Source of the DNA: JADJOY01 sp046331705 [NCBI: bacterium]
GTDB taxonomy: Bacteria; JADJOY01
Reading direction: 5' to 3'
DNA: 64,000 nt
Assembly (NCBI GenBank): GCA_046331705.1
Contig: JAXLQJ010000002.1
Location: 124,001 to 188,000 of the forward strand
Shown here: piece after piece, positions 1 through 8,087 of the stretch
How the letters are laid out: each line of letters starts with the position of its first letter
Numbering within the stretch: position 1 is the first letter of the stretch
Notes under the pieces: model-generated
Told to the model about the DNA's origin: nothing
The model's database searches: none
What the model saw: the letters and a program-made list of their open reading frames with translations, nothing else
Position numbers and translations under genes: made by a program

Positions 1-603
1 CTGCGGGAGGTGCGACGGCATCACGAGCTCGTTCGGCAGATCGCCGACGTCGTGAAGCGCACGCCGATCCCGCAGCTGGTGGCACGCGCCGGCGCTGTCC
101 ACTGGTACCTCGCCCCGTGGAGCTCGATGGACGCGTACTTCGAGCACGTGTTCTCGATGAACACGGAGTTTCTGCTCACCGTGGTGCGACGCATGGGCGA
201 GCACAGCGCAGAGGACCTGTTGCCGCACGTGGACGTTCCCACGCTGATCGTCGCCGGCGCCAAGGATCCGTTCACGCCCCCTTCCGTGGCGTGGGAGATG
301 CACCGCCAGATCCCCGGCGCGGAGATCCTGGTGATCCCGAACGGCACCCACGTGGCACAGCTCGAGCACCCGGACCTGGTGGGGCTGCGAATCGAGAAGT
401 TCGTCTCCGACCACGGCTTGCTCTCGAGGCGCGGGCGAAGCAGCGGCGCGTCCGCCCGGGAGCGGGCCAACGGCCGCGAACGCGCCGCGCCTCGTCGCCG
501 GTCGCGTGCCACGCGGCCCGCCGGTGAGGATGGACGCGAGCGCGCTCCGGCACGACGGCGACGAGCGGCGCGCGGCGCGCGCGTGTCCTCACGTCTCGCT
601 TGA
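1..603 (+). CDS. alpha/beta hydrolase, C-terminal part
   Basis: The reading frame is open from the first base, so the start lies outside the window. The visible part carries the last third of an alpha/beta hydrolase: a strand and loop reading VPTLIVAGAKDPFTPP, which holds the usual acid residue of the triad, and NGTHVAQLEHP, which holds the catalytic histidine. The nucleophile elbow is not in view, so activity cannot be judged. After the hydrolase fold there is a tail of about 60 residues rich in Arg and Ala with no recognisable domain. It may be a genuine disordered extension or an artefact of a missing stop in GC-rich DNA. Substrate unknown. Confidence 0.8.
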   Translation: MREVRRHHELVRQIADVVKRTPIPQLVARAGAVHWYLAPWSSMDAYFEHVFSMNTEFLLTVVRRMGEHSAEDLLPHVDVPTLIVAGAKDPFTPPSVAWEMHRQIPGAEILVIPNGTHVAQLEHPDLVGLRIEKFVSDHGLLSRRGRSSGASARERANGRERAAPRRRSRATRPAGEDGRERAPARRRRAARGARVSSRLA

Positions 604-617
604 GATGCGCAGCCTGC

Positions 618-639
618 GCGGCGTCGACACCGACGCCGC
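618..639 (+). terminator. stem-loop after the hydrolase gene
   Basis: A perfect 9-bp stem (618-626 with 631-639) with a 4-nt loop ACAC begins 14 nt after the stop codon at 603. There is no T-run behind it, so it may be a terminator only in the loose sense or a 3' end stabiliser. Confidence 0.4.
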
Positions 640-748
640 ACCCATCCCCCCGCGCCCTTCAGCCGAGCGGCATCGCATGCAGCTTCGAAGCGTACGCGCG
701 CACCGATCGACCGCTCGCGCCCCGCGCTCTCGGCGACCGAGGAAATGA

Positions 749-1567
749 ATGGAACCCAAGCTCGCGGTATTCGTGGACTTCGAGAACATCGAGCGCGGCA
801 TCGAAGAGGCCGGGCTCGGCAAGTTCCAGGTGGACTTGGTGCTGAATCGCCTGCGCGAGAAAGGCAAGGTGATCGTGTCGCGGGCCTACGCCGACTGGGG
901 TCGGTACACGGCCTACAAGTTCGATTTCCAGGACCACGGCATCGATCTGATCGAGCTACCGTCGCGCCGCAAGGGCCAGAAGAACATGGCCGACATCAAG
1001 ATGGTGGTGGACGCGCTCGACTACGCGTGGAAGTGGTCCTACATCGACTCGTTCGTGATCGTCTCGGGCGACAGCGACTTCACGCCGCTGATCTCGAAGC
1101 TGCGCGAGTACAACCGCTTCGTGATGGGCATGGGCGTACGCAAGTCCACCTCGACGCTGATCGCCGACACCTGCGACGAGTTCGTCTACTACGACGATCT
1201 GGTGCGCATCAAAGAGAAGCAACGCGAGCGGCGCCGCATCGACGACGACCCGAGCCAGGTCTTCACGCTGCTCGTCGAGACGGTGGACGCGATGAAGGCG
1301 AGCCACGAGGTCATCCTGAGCTCCATGGTCAAGCAGACCATGCTGCGCAAGAAGCCGGATTTCGACGAGCGCGCGCTCGGCTTCCGCACCTTCAAGCGGC
1401 TGCTCGAGAACGCGCGCGACAAGGGCCTGATCGGCTTGGTGCGCGACGAGCGCAGCGGCACCTATCGGATCGTCGAGCCCGAAGAGGGTGCCGCGGCGCA
1501 ACCCGTCAAGAGCGTTCGATCCGAACGACCAGCGGCGGGTGCGCCCCCGGATGGCGGCGTAACGTGA
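749..1567 (+). CDS. NYN-domain ribonuclease-like protein with C-terminal LOTUS/OST-HTH domain
   Basis: 272 residues. The N-terminal half is a PIN-like NYN domain (LabA/DUF88 group). It has the first acidic motif VDFEN near residue 10, a central Asp in NMADIKMVVDAL and the final acidic motif SGDSDFTPLI. These are the residues expected to hold the metal ion of a nuclease site. The C-terminal part (roughly residues 170-245, VFTLLVETVDAMKAS onward) fits the winged-helix OST-HTH/LOTUS domain, an RNA-binding module often paired with NYN. The ATG at 749 follows GAGGAA at a suitable distance; an overlapping ATG at 745 is in another frame. Its 3' end overlaps the convergent GIDE-domain gene by 62 nt. 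Role in RNA turnover is inferred from the domains only. Confidence 0.88.
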   Translation: MEPKLAVFVDFENIERGIEEAGLGKFQVDLVLNRLREKGKVIVSRAYADWGRYTAYKFDFQDHGIDLIELPSRRKGQKNMADIKMVVDALDYAWKWSYIDSFVIVSGDSDFTPLISKLREYNRFVMGMGVRKSTSTLIADTCDEFVYYDDLVRIKEKQRERRRIDDDPSQVFTLLVETVDAMKASHEVILSSMVKQTMLRKKPDFDERALGFRTFKRLLENARDKGLIGLVRDERSGTYRIVEPEEGAAAQPVKSVRSERPAAGAPPDGGVT

Positions 1568-2168
1568 GCGTGCCGGTCTCGTCCGTCGCGAGCCCGCGGA
1601 CCACGACCACGCGATTGAGCGGGATGACGCGCTCGATGAACTTGAAGCCGAGCGTCTGGACGTCCATGCGACGATCGAGATCGGCCGTCAGCACGTAAGG
1701 GAACTCCTTGACCTTGAGCTTGGCCTCGGTCTGGCTCGCGAGCCCGATGCGCTCGAAGCGCTCGACGATGGTCTCCGACTCGAATTGCGCGCCTTCGGGA
1801 TCGACGGTCACCTCGTCGTCCCGATCGCCGAGCCAGAAGATGCCGCACGAGCGGCGCTTCGCCATCAGCACGTCCTGACCGCTCGAGGAATCCTGGTCGC
1901 CGAGCAGCGGCAGCGCGCCGTCGCGGGCCTTGCGCTTCCAGAGGCGTTCGACGACGTACTCGTAGTAGATGCACGGGCTCGAATCGATGCCGGAGCGCAA
2001 GGCCGCGGGCGTGCGCGCCATGCCGCTCACCTCGACCGGTAGACGGAAGGTTCCTTTCGGGTGCCGCGAACGGTGTTCCTGATACGACCGCACGAGCTCG
2101 CGCACCGACACCACGCGCCCGGGCGCGAGCGCACCGGGGCTTGGCGTGGGAACGTCGGGACGCTGCAT
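1506..2168 (-). CDS. GIDE-domain protein
   Basis: About 220 residues. The middle matches the GIDE domain known from the mitochondrial E3 ligase MULAN and from uncharacterised bacterial proteins: SSPCIYYEYVVERLWKR, then a 'GIFWLGDRDDEVTVDPEGA' stretch, and near the end FIERVIPLNRVVVVRGLA. No transmembrane helices are visible in the frame, whereas many GIDE proteins have flanking ones, so this may be the soluble part only. It lies 54 nt behind dnaJ on the same strand and is probably cotranscribed with it. The start is taken as the ATG at 2168; a TTG at 2177 is in the same frame. Function unknown; the domain assignment is from pattern recognition. Confidence 0.7.
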   Translation of the reverse strand: MQRPDVPTPSPGALAPGRVVSVRELVRSYQEHRSRHPKGTFRLPVEVSGMARTPAALRSGIDSSPCIYYEYVVERLWKRKARDGALPLLGDQDSSSGQDVLMAKRRSCGIFWLGDRDDEVTVDPEGAQFESETIVERFERIGLASQTEAKLKVKEFPYVLTADLDRRMDVQTLGFKFIERVIPLNRVVVVRGLATDETGTLTLRRHPGAHPPLVVRIERS

Positions 2169-2222
2169 GAGTCGCAAGACCGGATCCTCGGGCGCGCCAG
2201 GCTCGCCGGCACGGTCGCTCCG

Positions 2223-3338
2223 TTACTCGAAGATGTCTCGAACGCGATCGAAGAACCCACGATCCTCCGGCGGCGAGGCCCCATCCTCGCGCGCGAGCGC
2301 CTCGTAGAGCTCGCGCTGCCGGGCGTTCAGCTCGTCGGGAACGTGGACGCGAATGCGTACTTTCTGATCGCCGCGGCCGGCGGCGCTGCCCGACGGCATC
2401 CCCTTGTTCCGCAAGCGATAGATGCGCCCGGGCTGGGTCCCGGGCTGCGTCTTCATGCGGATCGGACCATCGAGCGTGGGAATCTGCACCTCGGTACCGA
2501 GCGCCGCCTGCGCGACGGTCAACGTCAGGTCGTAGATGAGGTCCGCACCCTCGCGCTTGAACTGGGGATGCTCCTGGATCTGCACCACCACGTAGAGATC
2601 GCCGGCGCCGCCCCCGGCGATCCCCATCTCGCCCTCGCCCTGCAGCCGGAGCCGGCTCTCGTGCTCGACGCCCGCAGGCACGCGCACCTTGAGCTCGTGG
2701 CGCGCCTTCACCGAGCCCGCGCCCTGACACCGCGAGCACGGATCTCGCACGATTCGTCCTCGCCCCTCGCATTGCGTGCAGGGCTTCGAGACGCTGAAGA
2801 AGCCTTGCTGCAGGCGAACCTGCCCCGAACCGCGACAGCTCGGGCACGTCGTCGAGCCGGTGGCGCTCGCGGCGCCGGTGCCATTGCAGTGGGCGCATGG
2901 CCGGCGGCGCGGCACACGGACGCGCTTCTCCGTGCCGAACGCGGCTTCTTCCAGCGTGATCTCGAGGTTGTAGCGCAGGTCGGTGCCACGCTCGCCGCGT
3001 GACTGCGAGCCCGGGCCGCGGCCACCGAAGATGTCGTTGAAGAGATCGCCGAAGAGATCCTGGAAGTTGCCCGGTCCTTGCGGGCCGGCCCCCGGACGGG
3101 CACCACCGAAGGGGCCACCCGCCGAGCCAAAGCGATCGTAGTTCGCCCGCTTCGGCGGATCGCTGAGCACCGAGTACGCCTCGGAGAGCTCCTTGAAGCG
3201 CTCCTCTGCCGCTGGATTCCCGGGATTCTTGTCCGGATGACACTCGTGGGCGAGGCGGCGATACGCCTTCTTGAGGTCATCGGGCGTCGCGTTCCGGGAC
3301 ACCCCCAGCACTTGGTAGTAATCGCGGGCCGCGCTCAC
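2223..3338 (-). CDS. dnaJ: chaperone DnaJ (type I J-protein)
   Basis: 371 residues when started at the GTG at 3338. That GTG overlaps the stop of the upstream Hsp70-like gene in a GTGA, which signals translational coupling. The J domain (about 1-70) has the HPD motif at about 33-35. A Gly/Phe-rich linker follows ([21 protein letters not shown]). The zinc-binding domain then has four CxxCxGxG motifs: [24 protein letters not shown] and CSRCQGAG. The rest is the C-terminal substrate-binding domain. Everything needed for a working co-chaperone is present. This contrasts with the Hsp70 encoded next to it, so DnaJ may also serve a canonical DnaK encoded elsewhere. Confidence 0.96.
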   Translation of the reverse strand: MSAARDYYQVLGVSRNATPDDLKKAYRRLAHECHPDKNPGNPAAEERFKELSEAYSVLSDPPKRANYDRFGSAGGPFGGARPGAGPQGPGNFQDLFGDLFNDIFGGRGPGSQSRGERGTDLRYNLEITLEEAAFGTEKRVRVPRRRPCAHCNGTGAASATGSTTCPSCRGSGQVRLQQGFFSVSKPCTQCEGRGRIVRDPCSRCQGAGSVKARHELKVRVPAGVEHESRLRLQGEGEMGIAGGGAGDLYVVVQIQEHPQFKREGADLIYDLTLTVAQAALGTEVQIPTLDGPIRMKTQPGTQPGRIYRLRNKGMPSGSAAGRGDQKVRIRVHVPDELNARQRELYEALAREDGASPPEDRGFFDRVRDIFE

Positions 3339-5125
3339 GACGACAGCACCTCCGGCGTCGCCGACGAACGAAGCCACGGCGCGAGCGCCCTGGCGGCGTG
3401 CTGGATTCGCTCGAGATCGGCGCTCGCGAGCGCGCTGCGAGCGCGCTCCATCGCCACGCCGAGATCACGCTCCGACGCCGCGTTTCCGCGCAGCCGTCCC
3501 TCGCCCAGGATGCGCGCGGTGGTGAGCAGCTGCCCGTCCAGCATCCAACGGGCGCGCAACAACCCCTCGTGGCCGCGTTGCGATTCGAGCAATCGATCCA
3601 GCTCGTGCGTGATGTCCGCCAGCGCGGGAACGGCGCCCTCCAGCCGCTCCAGCGCAGCGGTCTCGAGCGAGCCCGGCGCGCGCACGCCCACCGCGAGCCG
3701 CCCGTCGGTACTGGCCTCGACGACCAGCTCGACCCGACGGAAGTCGTTCCGCGGGCCGGAATCGGACGCCATCCGGAACGAGGCCAGCGAGGCTCCGAGC
3801 TCCGCCCGGTCGACCTCGCCCTCGATGAGCTCGACCGGCTGCCGTCCGAGGGCCGAGACCGGATACGGCCCGCTCACCGTCGCCGGCAGCGGCGCGAAGC
3901 GATCGACGAACCGCAGCACCCCGCCGTCGGGATTGCGGACGCCGATGGCGTGAGGCGCGACCTGCAAGAGGAAGACGTCCGGGACGTCGCCCTCGCGGCG
4001 GGCTCCGTGAAGACACGCACCCACCGCACCCCACGGCGTGCGGTCCGGGTCGATCCGCACCTCGCGCGCCGCGCGAGCGCGCAGCGCTTGCGCGACGAAC
4101 GTGATCGACGGCGCGCCGCCCACGACCTGCCAGCGCGACACCCGATCCGGCGCCGTGCCCTTGAGCACCGACGCCAGCTCCTCCTCGAACGCGCCGAGCA
4201 ACGGCCGCGCGAGCTCGCGAAGCCGATCCCCGTCGACCTCGACGTCGAGGTGGCGCGGGCCGGCGGCGGTGAGCGCCAGGTACGGCACCGTCACCCGCGT
4301 CGGCACCTTGGGTTGCGACCGCAGACGCGCCAGCCCGTCCTCGCACGCGGCGCGCAGCCGTGCCACCGATCGCGGCCGCATGCCGGCATCCAGGATCAGC
4401 TCGCCCTCGAAGGGCGCGGCGAGGAACCGCATCATGCGGACGAGAAGATCGTCGCCCAGCCCAGCCACCCTGCCGCCCATGCGCTCGAGCTCGATCGCCT
4501 CGTCGGAAAGATCGATCAGCGCCGCGCCGACGCTCGCGCTCTCGTGCTCCACCAAGCCCACGGTTCCCCGCGCTCCCGAGTCGTGGAGCGCGGTGGCGAT
4601 CGCGGCGGCGGCCGGCAACGTGTGCACCTGCTCGAACCCCGCGGCGCGCGCCGCCAACGCGACGCGCTCGCGCGCCGTCGCGCCGTACCACGTCGGATAA
4701 GCGATCGACGCGACGCCGATCGAGCGTCCGATCCAATCGCTGGCTCCCTGACGAAGCCGCGCGAGCAAGCAGGCGACCAACGCCGTGACGCTCCACTCCG
4801 CGCCCCGGATGCCGAGCTGCGGCCCGGTCGCGTCGAGGCGCGGCTGCGGCAGCGAGAGCAACGCCGCGTCGTCGGACGGGACGGTGCGCGCGAGCCCCAG
4901 CGCATGCACGAGACGAGCCGCCGCCCCGTCCGGATCGGAGACCGACCGCGCGCGCGCATCGTGGCCGACGCGAACCAAGCCGGCGGCGTCCACGTGGACG
5001 ATCGCCGGCCCCTCCAACGCCGTGGCGGCCAGACGCTGCATGCGCTCGCCCTTGCCGCGCATGACCACGCCGGCGAGCTGGCGATCGGAGAGATCGATGC
5101 CGAGTATCGGCTCGTGCAACCCCAC
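3335..5125 (-). CDS. divergent Hsp70 (DnaK-like) protein in the grpE-dnaJ operon
   Basis: 596 residues. The Hsp70 order can be followed: GIDLSDRQL for the phosphate-1 loop (DnaK: GIDLGTTNS), [26 protein letters not shown] for [20 protein letters not shown] for the VGGxTRxP adenosine motif, and [12 protein letters not shown] for the start of the substrate-binding beta domain. A helical end of lid type follows. The phosphate-2 motif DLGGGT is replaced by VEHESASVG, and the conserved Thr residues of loop 1 are gone, so ATP hydrolysis looks impaired or lost. The frame is intact, GC and codon use match the neighbours, and it is coupled to dnaJ by GTGA. A GGAGG precedes the GTG start at 5125. It is not obviously a pseudogene. 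A chaperone-like or regulatory role without the normal ATPase cycle is inference. Confidence 0.85.
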   Translation of the reverse strand: MGLHEPILGIDLSDRQLAGVVMRGKGERMQRLAATALEGPAIVHVDAAGLVRVGHDARARSVSDPDGAAARLVHALGLARTVPSDDAALLSLPQPRLDATGPQLGIRGAEWSVTALVACLLARLRQGASDWIGRSIGVASIAYPTWYGATARERVALAARAAGFEQVHTLPAAAAIATALHDSGARGTVGLVEHESASVGAALIDLSDEAIELERMGGRVAGLGDDLLVRMMRFLAAPFEGELILDAGMRPRSVARLRAACEDGLARLRSQPKVPTRVTVPYLALTAAGPRHLDVEVDGDRLRELARPLLGAFEEELASVLKGTAPDRVSRWQVVGGAPSITFVAQALRARAAREVRIDPDRTPWGAVGACLHGARREGDVPDVFLLQVAPHAIGVRNPDGGVLRFVDRFAPLPATVSGPYPVSALGRQPVELIEGEVDRAELGASLASFRMASDSGPRNDFRRVELVVEASTDGRLAVGVRAPGSLETAALERLEGAVPALADITHELDRLLESQRGHEGLLRARWMLDGQLLTTARILGEGRLRGNAASERDLGVAMERARSALASADLERIQHAARALAPWLRSSATPEVLSS

Positions 5126-5302
5126 CTCGATCCCTCCGGAAGACGGCGTCTTCCGATCCTACGATGGTCCCCGCCAGCGAGCCACCGCGACGCGTGGAAC
5201 GCGACTCGGCCGCCCCGGCGCGTGCTTCAGCTCGGACGTCCCCGCAACGCGCGCGAGGCCACGACCGACGAGCCCGGGCGGCGGCCTCGGCACCTGCCTC
5301 CG

Positions 5303-6178
5303 TCAGTCATCGTCCGAGGAATCCTCGCCATTTCGGGTCGAAACCTTGGGCGCCGGCCCACCGAGCGCGACGCGATCGGGAGCCGGCTTGGGTGCCGCCT
5401 TGGCGACGGCCACCATCGCGGGCCTGAGCAAACGGTCCTTGTAACGATAGCCCTTCACGTACTCGCTGGCGACGTGTCCCGGTGGCACGTCACCGCTCTC
5501 GACCTGGGTCATCGCGTCGTGCAACTGGGGATCGAACACGGTGCCCACCGAAGAGAAGGGCTCCACCCCGAACTTCGCGAGCGTGTGCAGGATCTGGTTG
5601 TGGGTGATCTTGACGCCCTCGGCGATCGAGGCGACGTCGTTGGCTTGCGAGGCGGCGCCGAGCGCGCGCTCCAGGTTGTCGATCGCCGGCAGCATCTCCC
5701 GGAGCAGCTCCTCTTGCGCGTACTGAACCGCATCGGCCTTGTCCTTCGCCGAGCGGCGTCGATAGTTCTCGAAATCCGCTTGAAGCCTCAGCCGCGCCTC
5801 GTAGCTCTTCTCACCCTCGGCCTTGGCCTCGGCGAGCTGCTTCTCGACCTCGGCCAAGTGGCGCTCGAGCTGCTGAAGGAGCTTGGCCGGGACCTTCTTG
5901 CCCTTCTTCTTGCCGAGCTCGGCATCCTCCGACTGTCCCTTGTCCGGCGTGGGCTCCGAACCCGAGCCCGCTTCCTCGCCGATGCCGGCGTCGCCACGTC
6001 GCAGCTGCTCGAGGAACGCCTCCGCGAGCGCGGCCGCTTCGGCCACGGCCTTGGACTTGTGGGCACCATCCTCGCCAGCGCCGCCGGCGGGCGCGGGCTC
6101 GGCGCCGGGCTCCTGCGTGATGCCCGGTGCGTCGTCGTTGTTGGACGGCGGGTTGCGACTGGCATCTCGTTCCGACAA
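5303..6178 (-). CDS. grpE: GrpE nucleotide exchange factor with long N-terminal extension
   Basis: About 291 residues from the TTG at 6178, which has AGAGAGG just upstream. The frame stays open to another TTG at 6253 and has no ATG near the N terminus, so the start is uncertain. The first 110 residues are Ala/Glu/Lys-rich and probably disordered (EQLRRGDAGIGEEAGSG, KKKGKKVPAK). A long coiled coil follows (QQLERHLAEVEKQLAEAK) and leads into the GrpE signature region RLQADFENYRRR. The C-terminal beta domain contains GVEPFSSVGTVFDPQLHDAM and ends in VKGYRYKDRLLRPAMV. Typical GrpE is about 200 residues, so the extra length is the N-terminal tail. It is the exchange factor for DnaK; its partner here may be the divergent Hsp70 downstream, a normal DnaK elsewhere, or both. 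Confidence 0.93.
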   Translation of the reverse strand: MSERDASRNPPSNNDDAPGITQEPGAEPAPAGGAGEDGAHKSKAVAEAAALAEAFLEQLRRGDAGIGEEAGSGSEPTPDKGQSEDAELGKKKGKKVPAKLLQQLERHLAEVEKQLAEAKAEGEKSYEARLRLQADFENYRRRSAKDKADAVQYAQEELLREMLPAIDNLERALGAASQANDVASIAEGVKITHNQILHTLAKFGVEPFSSVGTVFDPQLHDAMTQVESGDVPPGHVASEYVKGYRYKDRLLRPAMVAVAKAAPKPAPDRVALGGPAPKVSTRNGEDSSDDD

Positions 6179-6277
6179 GGACAGCCTCTCTTCCCTGGCA
6201 AGGGTTGCGAATGGTGCTCGTACGCGTCCTGGCGGCGGCCCGTCCGCTCGCAACGGACGGCGAACGGTGCACCGCGA

Positions 6278-7339
6278 CTAGCGCGGTTCCAGGAATCGGC
6301 TGATGAGCTGCGCCGTGTATTCGACCATGGGGATGATTCGCGAATAGTCCAGCCGCGTGGGGCCGAGGATTCCGATCGAGCCAATCACTTGAGGCCCGCG
6401 TCGATACGGCGACGACACCACGACCAGATCGTCGACTCCGTCGATCCCGGCCTCCGAGCCGATCGAGACGCACACACCGCCGGCGACGCGCGCGCGATCG
6501 AGGATGTTCACGATCCGCTCCCGATCCTCCAGCGCCTCGATCAGCGCCCGGACTCGCTCGGGCTCGCTGAACTCGCGGTGCGCGAGCAGGCTCGAGGTGC
6601 CTTCGACGAACACCTCGCCTTGACCCTCGTTCTCGAACACGCAGCGACTGACCGCGAGAATGCGGCGCGAGAGATCATCGATCAGCTCGCGGTCGCGGGC
6701 CAGCTCGTCCAGCAGACGGTCGCGCACCTGGTCGAGCGGTGCTCCCGTGAGGCGTTCGCAGAGCAGCTCCGTGAGCCGATTCAAGCGGGTCTGGGCGACG
6801 TCCTCGTCGAGGCGCACGATGCGATTCACGATCACGCCCGTCGACGACACGAAGATGACCAGGATCTCCGCGGGCCGCAGCCGCACGAAGTCGACGTGCT
6901 GGAACACCGCGTCGCCCAGCATCGGCGCCACCGCCATCCCCGGGCAACGCGAGAGCCGCGACAACGCCCGCGACGCGTCCCGCAAGCACGCCGCGAGCCC
7001 ACCCTCCGAGCTCGCCGTCACCTGGTTGAGCGACTGGCGATCCGCGCGGCTCAGGGTGTAATCCGCCATGCGCGTCTCGACGAACCAGCGAAACGCGTGC
7101 TCGGTGGGCACCCGGCCGGCCGACGTGTACGGATGCGACAGCAACCCGGCGTCCTCCAGGTCCATCATCTCGTTTCGGACCGTGGCCGGGCTCACGTCGA
7201 GCCCGTGCGCGCGAGTCAGGGTTCGCGAGCCCACCGGCTCACCCGAGGCGATGTAGGTCTCGATCACCAGCTCGAGGACCCGGCGGCTGCGCTGTGGCAG
7301 CTCGTCGATGGATCGCGGCGTGCGGCTGGTCGTGGTCAT
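6278..7339 (-). CDS. hrcA: heat-inducible transcription repressor HrcA
   Basis: 353 residues, the usual length. The N-terminal winged helix is clear (SRRVLELVIETYIASGEPVG, then SPATVRNEMMDLEDAGLL and HPYTSAGRVPTEHAF). The GAF-like and inserted domains follow, ending in GSIGILGPTRLDYSRIIP and VEYTAQLISRFL. HrcA binds the CIRCE inverted repeat. A good CIRCE lies at 18275-18301 in front of groEL, so this repressor has a visible target 11 kb away. I found no CIRCE in front of hrcA itself. It is the first gene of the grpE/Hsp70-like/dnaJ operon. Confidence 0.96.
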   Translation of the reverse strand: MTTTSRTPRSIDELPQRSRRVLELVIETYIASGEPVGSRTLTRAHGLDVSPATVRNEMMDLEDAGLLSHPYTSAGRVPTEHAFRWFVETRMADYTLSRADRQSLNQVTASSEGGLAACLRDASRALSRLSRCPGMAVAPMLGDAVFQHVDFVRLRPAEILVIFVSSTGVIVNRIVRLDEDVAQTRLNRLTELLCERLTGAPLDQVRDRLLDELARDRELIDDLSRRILAVSRCVFENEGQGEVFVEGTSSLLAHREFSEPERVRALIEALEDRERIVNILDRARVAGGVCVSIGSEAGIDGVDDLVVVSSPYRRGPQVIGSIGILGPTRLDYSRIIPMVEYTAQLISRFLEPR

Positions 7340-7646
7340 GACTGAGCGGTGCGGGAGCGAGAGCGCAACTTTGAGACGCGGTTAGCGTCAAGCTATCAGT
7401 CGCCATTTCGGCATGTCAAGCAAGACTTCCGCCATCGCGTCCGGCAAAACTCGATTGATTTCGACACCTTATGGCTTGACGTCGGGGCGCGATCCGGGTC
7501 ATGCCCGACGCACCACCGAGCCGATGTTGCACATGCGGCGCCAACTCCTCGCCGCCACGCCACGATCCCGCGGGGTCATGCGCCGAGATGAAACGCAGGT
7601 TTGGGAATTGCCAGTCGCGGTCCGGCGCGGGTATGGTCGGCGCAGC
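7340..7646. other. divergent intergenic region between hrcA and a small gene
   Basis: 307 nt without a convincing gene. Its hrcA-proximal part is less GC-rich than the coding DNA and holds the predicted hrcA promoter. I searched both strands by eye for CIRCE half-sites (GAGTGCTAA/TTAGCACTC) and saw none. Confidence 0.6.
7392..7419 (-). promoter_or_regulatory. predicted sigma-70 promoter of hrcA operon
   Basis: On the minus strand there is a perfect -35 hexamer TTGACA (7414-7419), a 16-nt spacer and a weak -10 GATAGC (7392-7397). This would start transcription near 7385, about 45 nt before the hrcA ATG. The -10 match is poor, so confidence is moderate. Confidence 0.45.
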
Positions 7647-7952
7647 ATGGCTCGCCCAACCAAGCGGATCTCGGAGCGTGAAAGCGCCGAGATCCAGCTC
7701 CTCGATACGCTCGAAGAAGTGGCACGCCAGGTCGGCGTGGAGGTGGTTCACGACCACATCCGCGCCGAGGGCTTCATGTCGCGTGGCGGCTCGTGTCGCT
7801 TGCGGGATCGCTGGATGATCCTGCTCGACCGCAAGATGCCCACGTCGGACAAGGTGGATCTGCTCGCCACCGAGCTCCGCCAGTGGCCGATCGACGGGGT
7901 CTTCGTCCCCCCCGCGATCCGCCACTTGCTCGAGCCGCGCTCCGCTTCCTGA
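7647..7952 (+). CDS. small conserved hypothetical protein
   Basis: 101 residues from the ATG at 7647; the frame is open further upstream but the upstream residues look like noise. The sequence begins MARPTKRISERESAEIQLL, continues with an alpha/beta pattern including VEVVHDHIRAEGFMSRGGSC, and ends in ELRQWPIDGVFVPPAIRHLL. I have the impression of a small protein family found in deltaproteobacteria-like genomes, but I cannot name a function. No signal peptide or membrane segment. It is followed by glpK on the same strand after 135 nt. Confidence 0.7.
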   Translation: MARPTKRISERESAEIQLLDTLEEVARQVGVEVVHDHIRAEGFMSRGGSCRLRDRWMILLDRKMPTSDKVDLLATELRQWPIDGVFVPPAIRHLLEPRSAS

Positions 7953-8087
7953 CCGGGTGCTGGGACGTGCTGACCGGCACCCCGACGCACCACCGATCCC
8001 CACCAATCGTTTCATCCGTCGCGGCGTACGCGCCCCAGGGGCGCGTCCAGCCGACGCGACGCGATAGCCATGCGAAGAGGAGCCACG

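Noticed and set aside
3335-5125. dnaK pseudogene
   Set aside because: The frame is intact over 596 codons, has a good ribosome binding site and is coupled to dnaJ; motif loss is confined to nucleotide-contact residues.
3398-7345. A 1315-residue open frame on the plus strand
   Set aside because: It is antisense to hrcA, grpE and the Hsp70-like gene, which have clear family motifs. Its composition (Arg, His, Gln rich) is what GC-rich antisense frames give.
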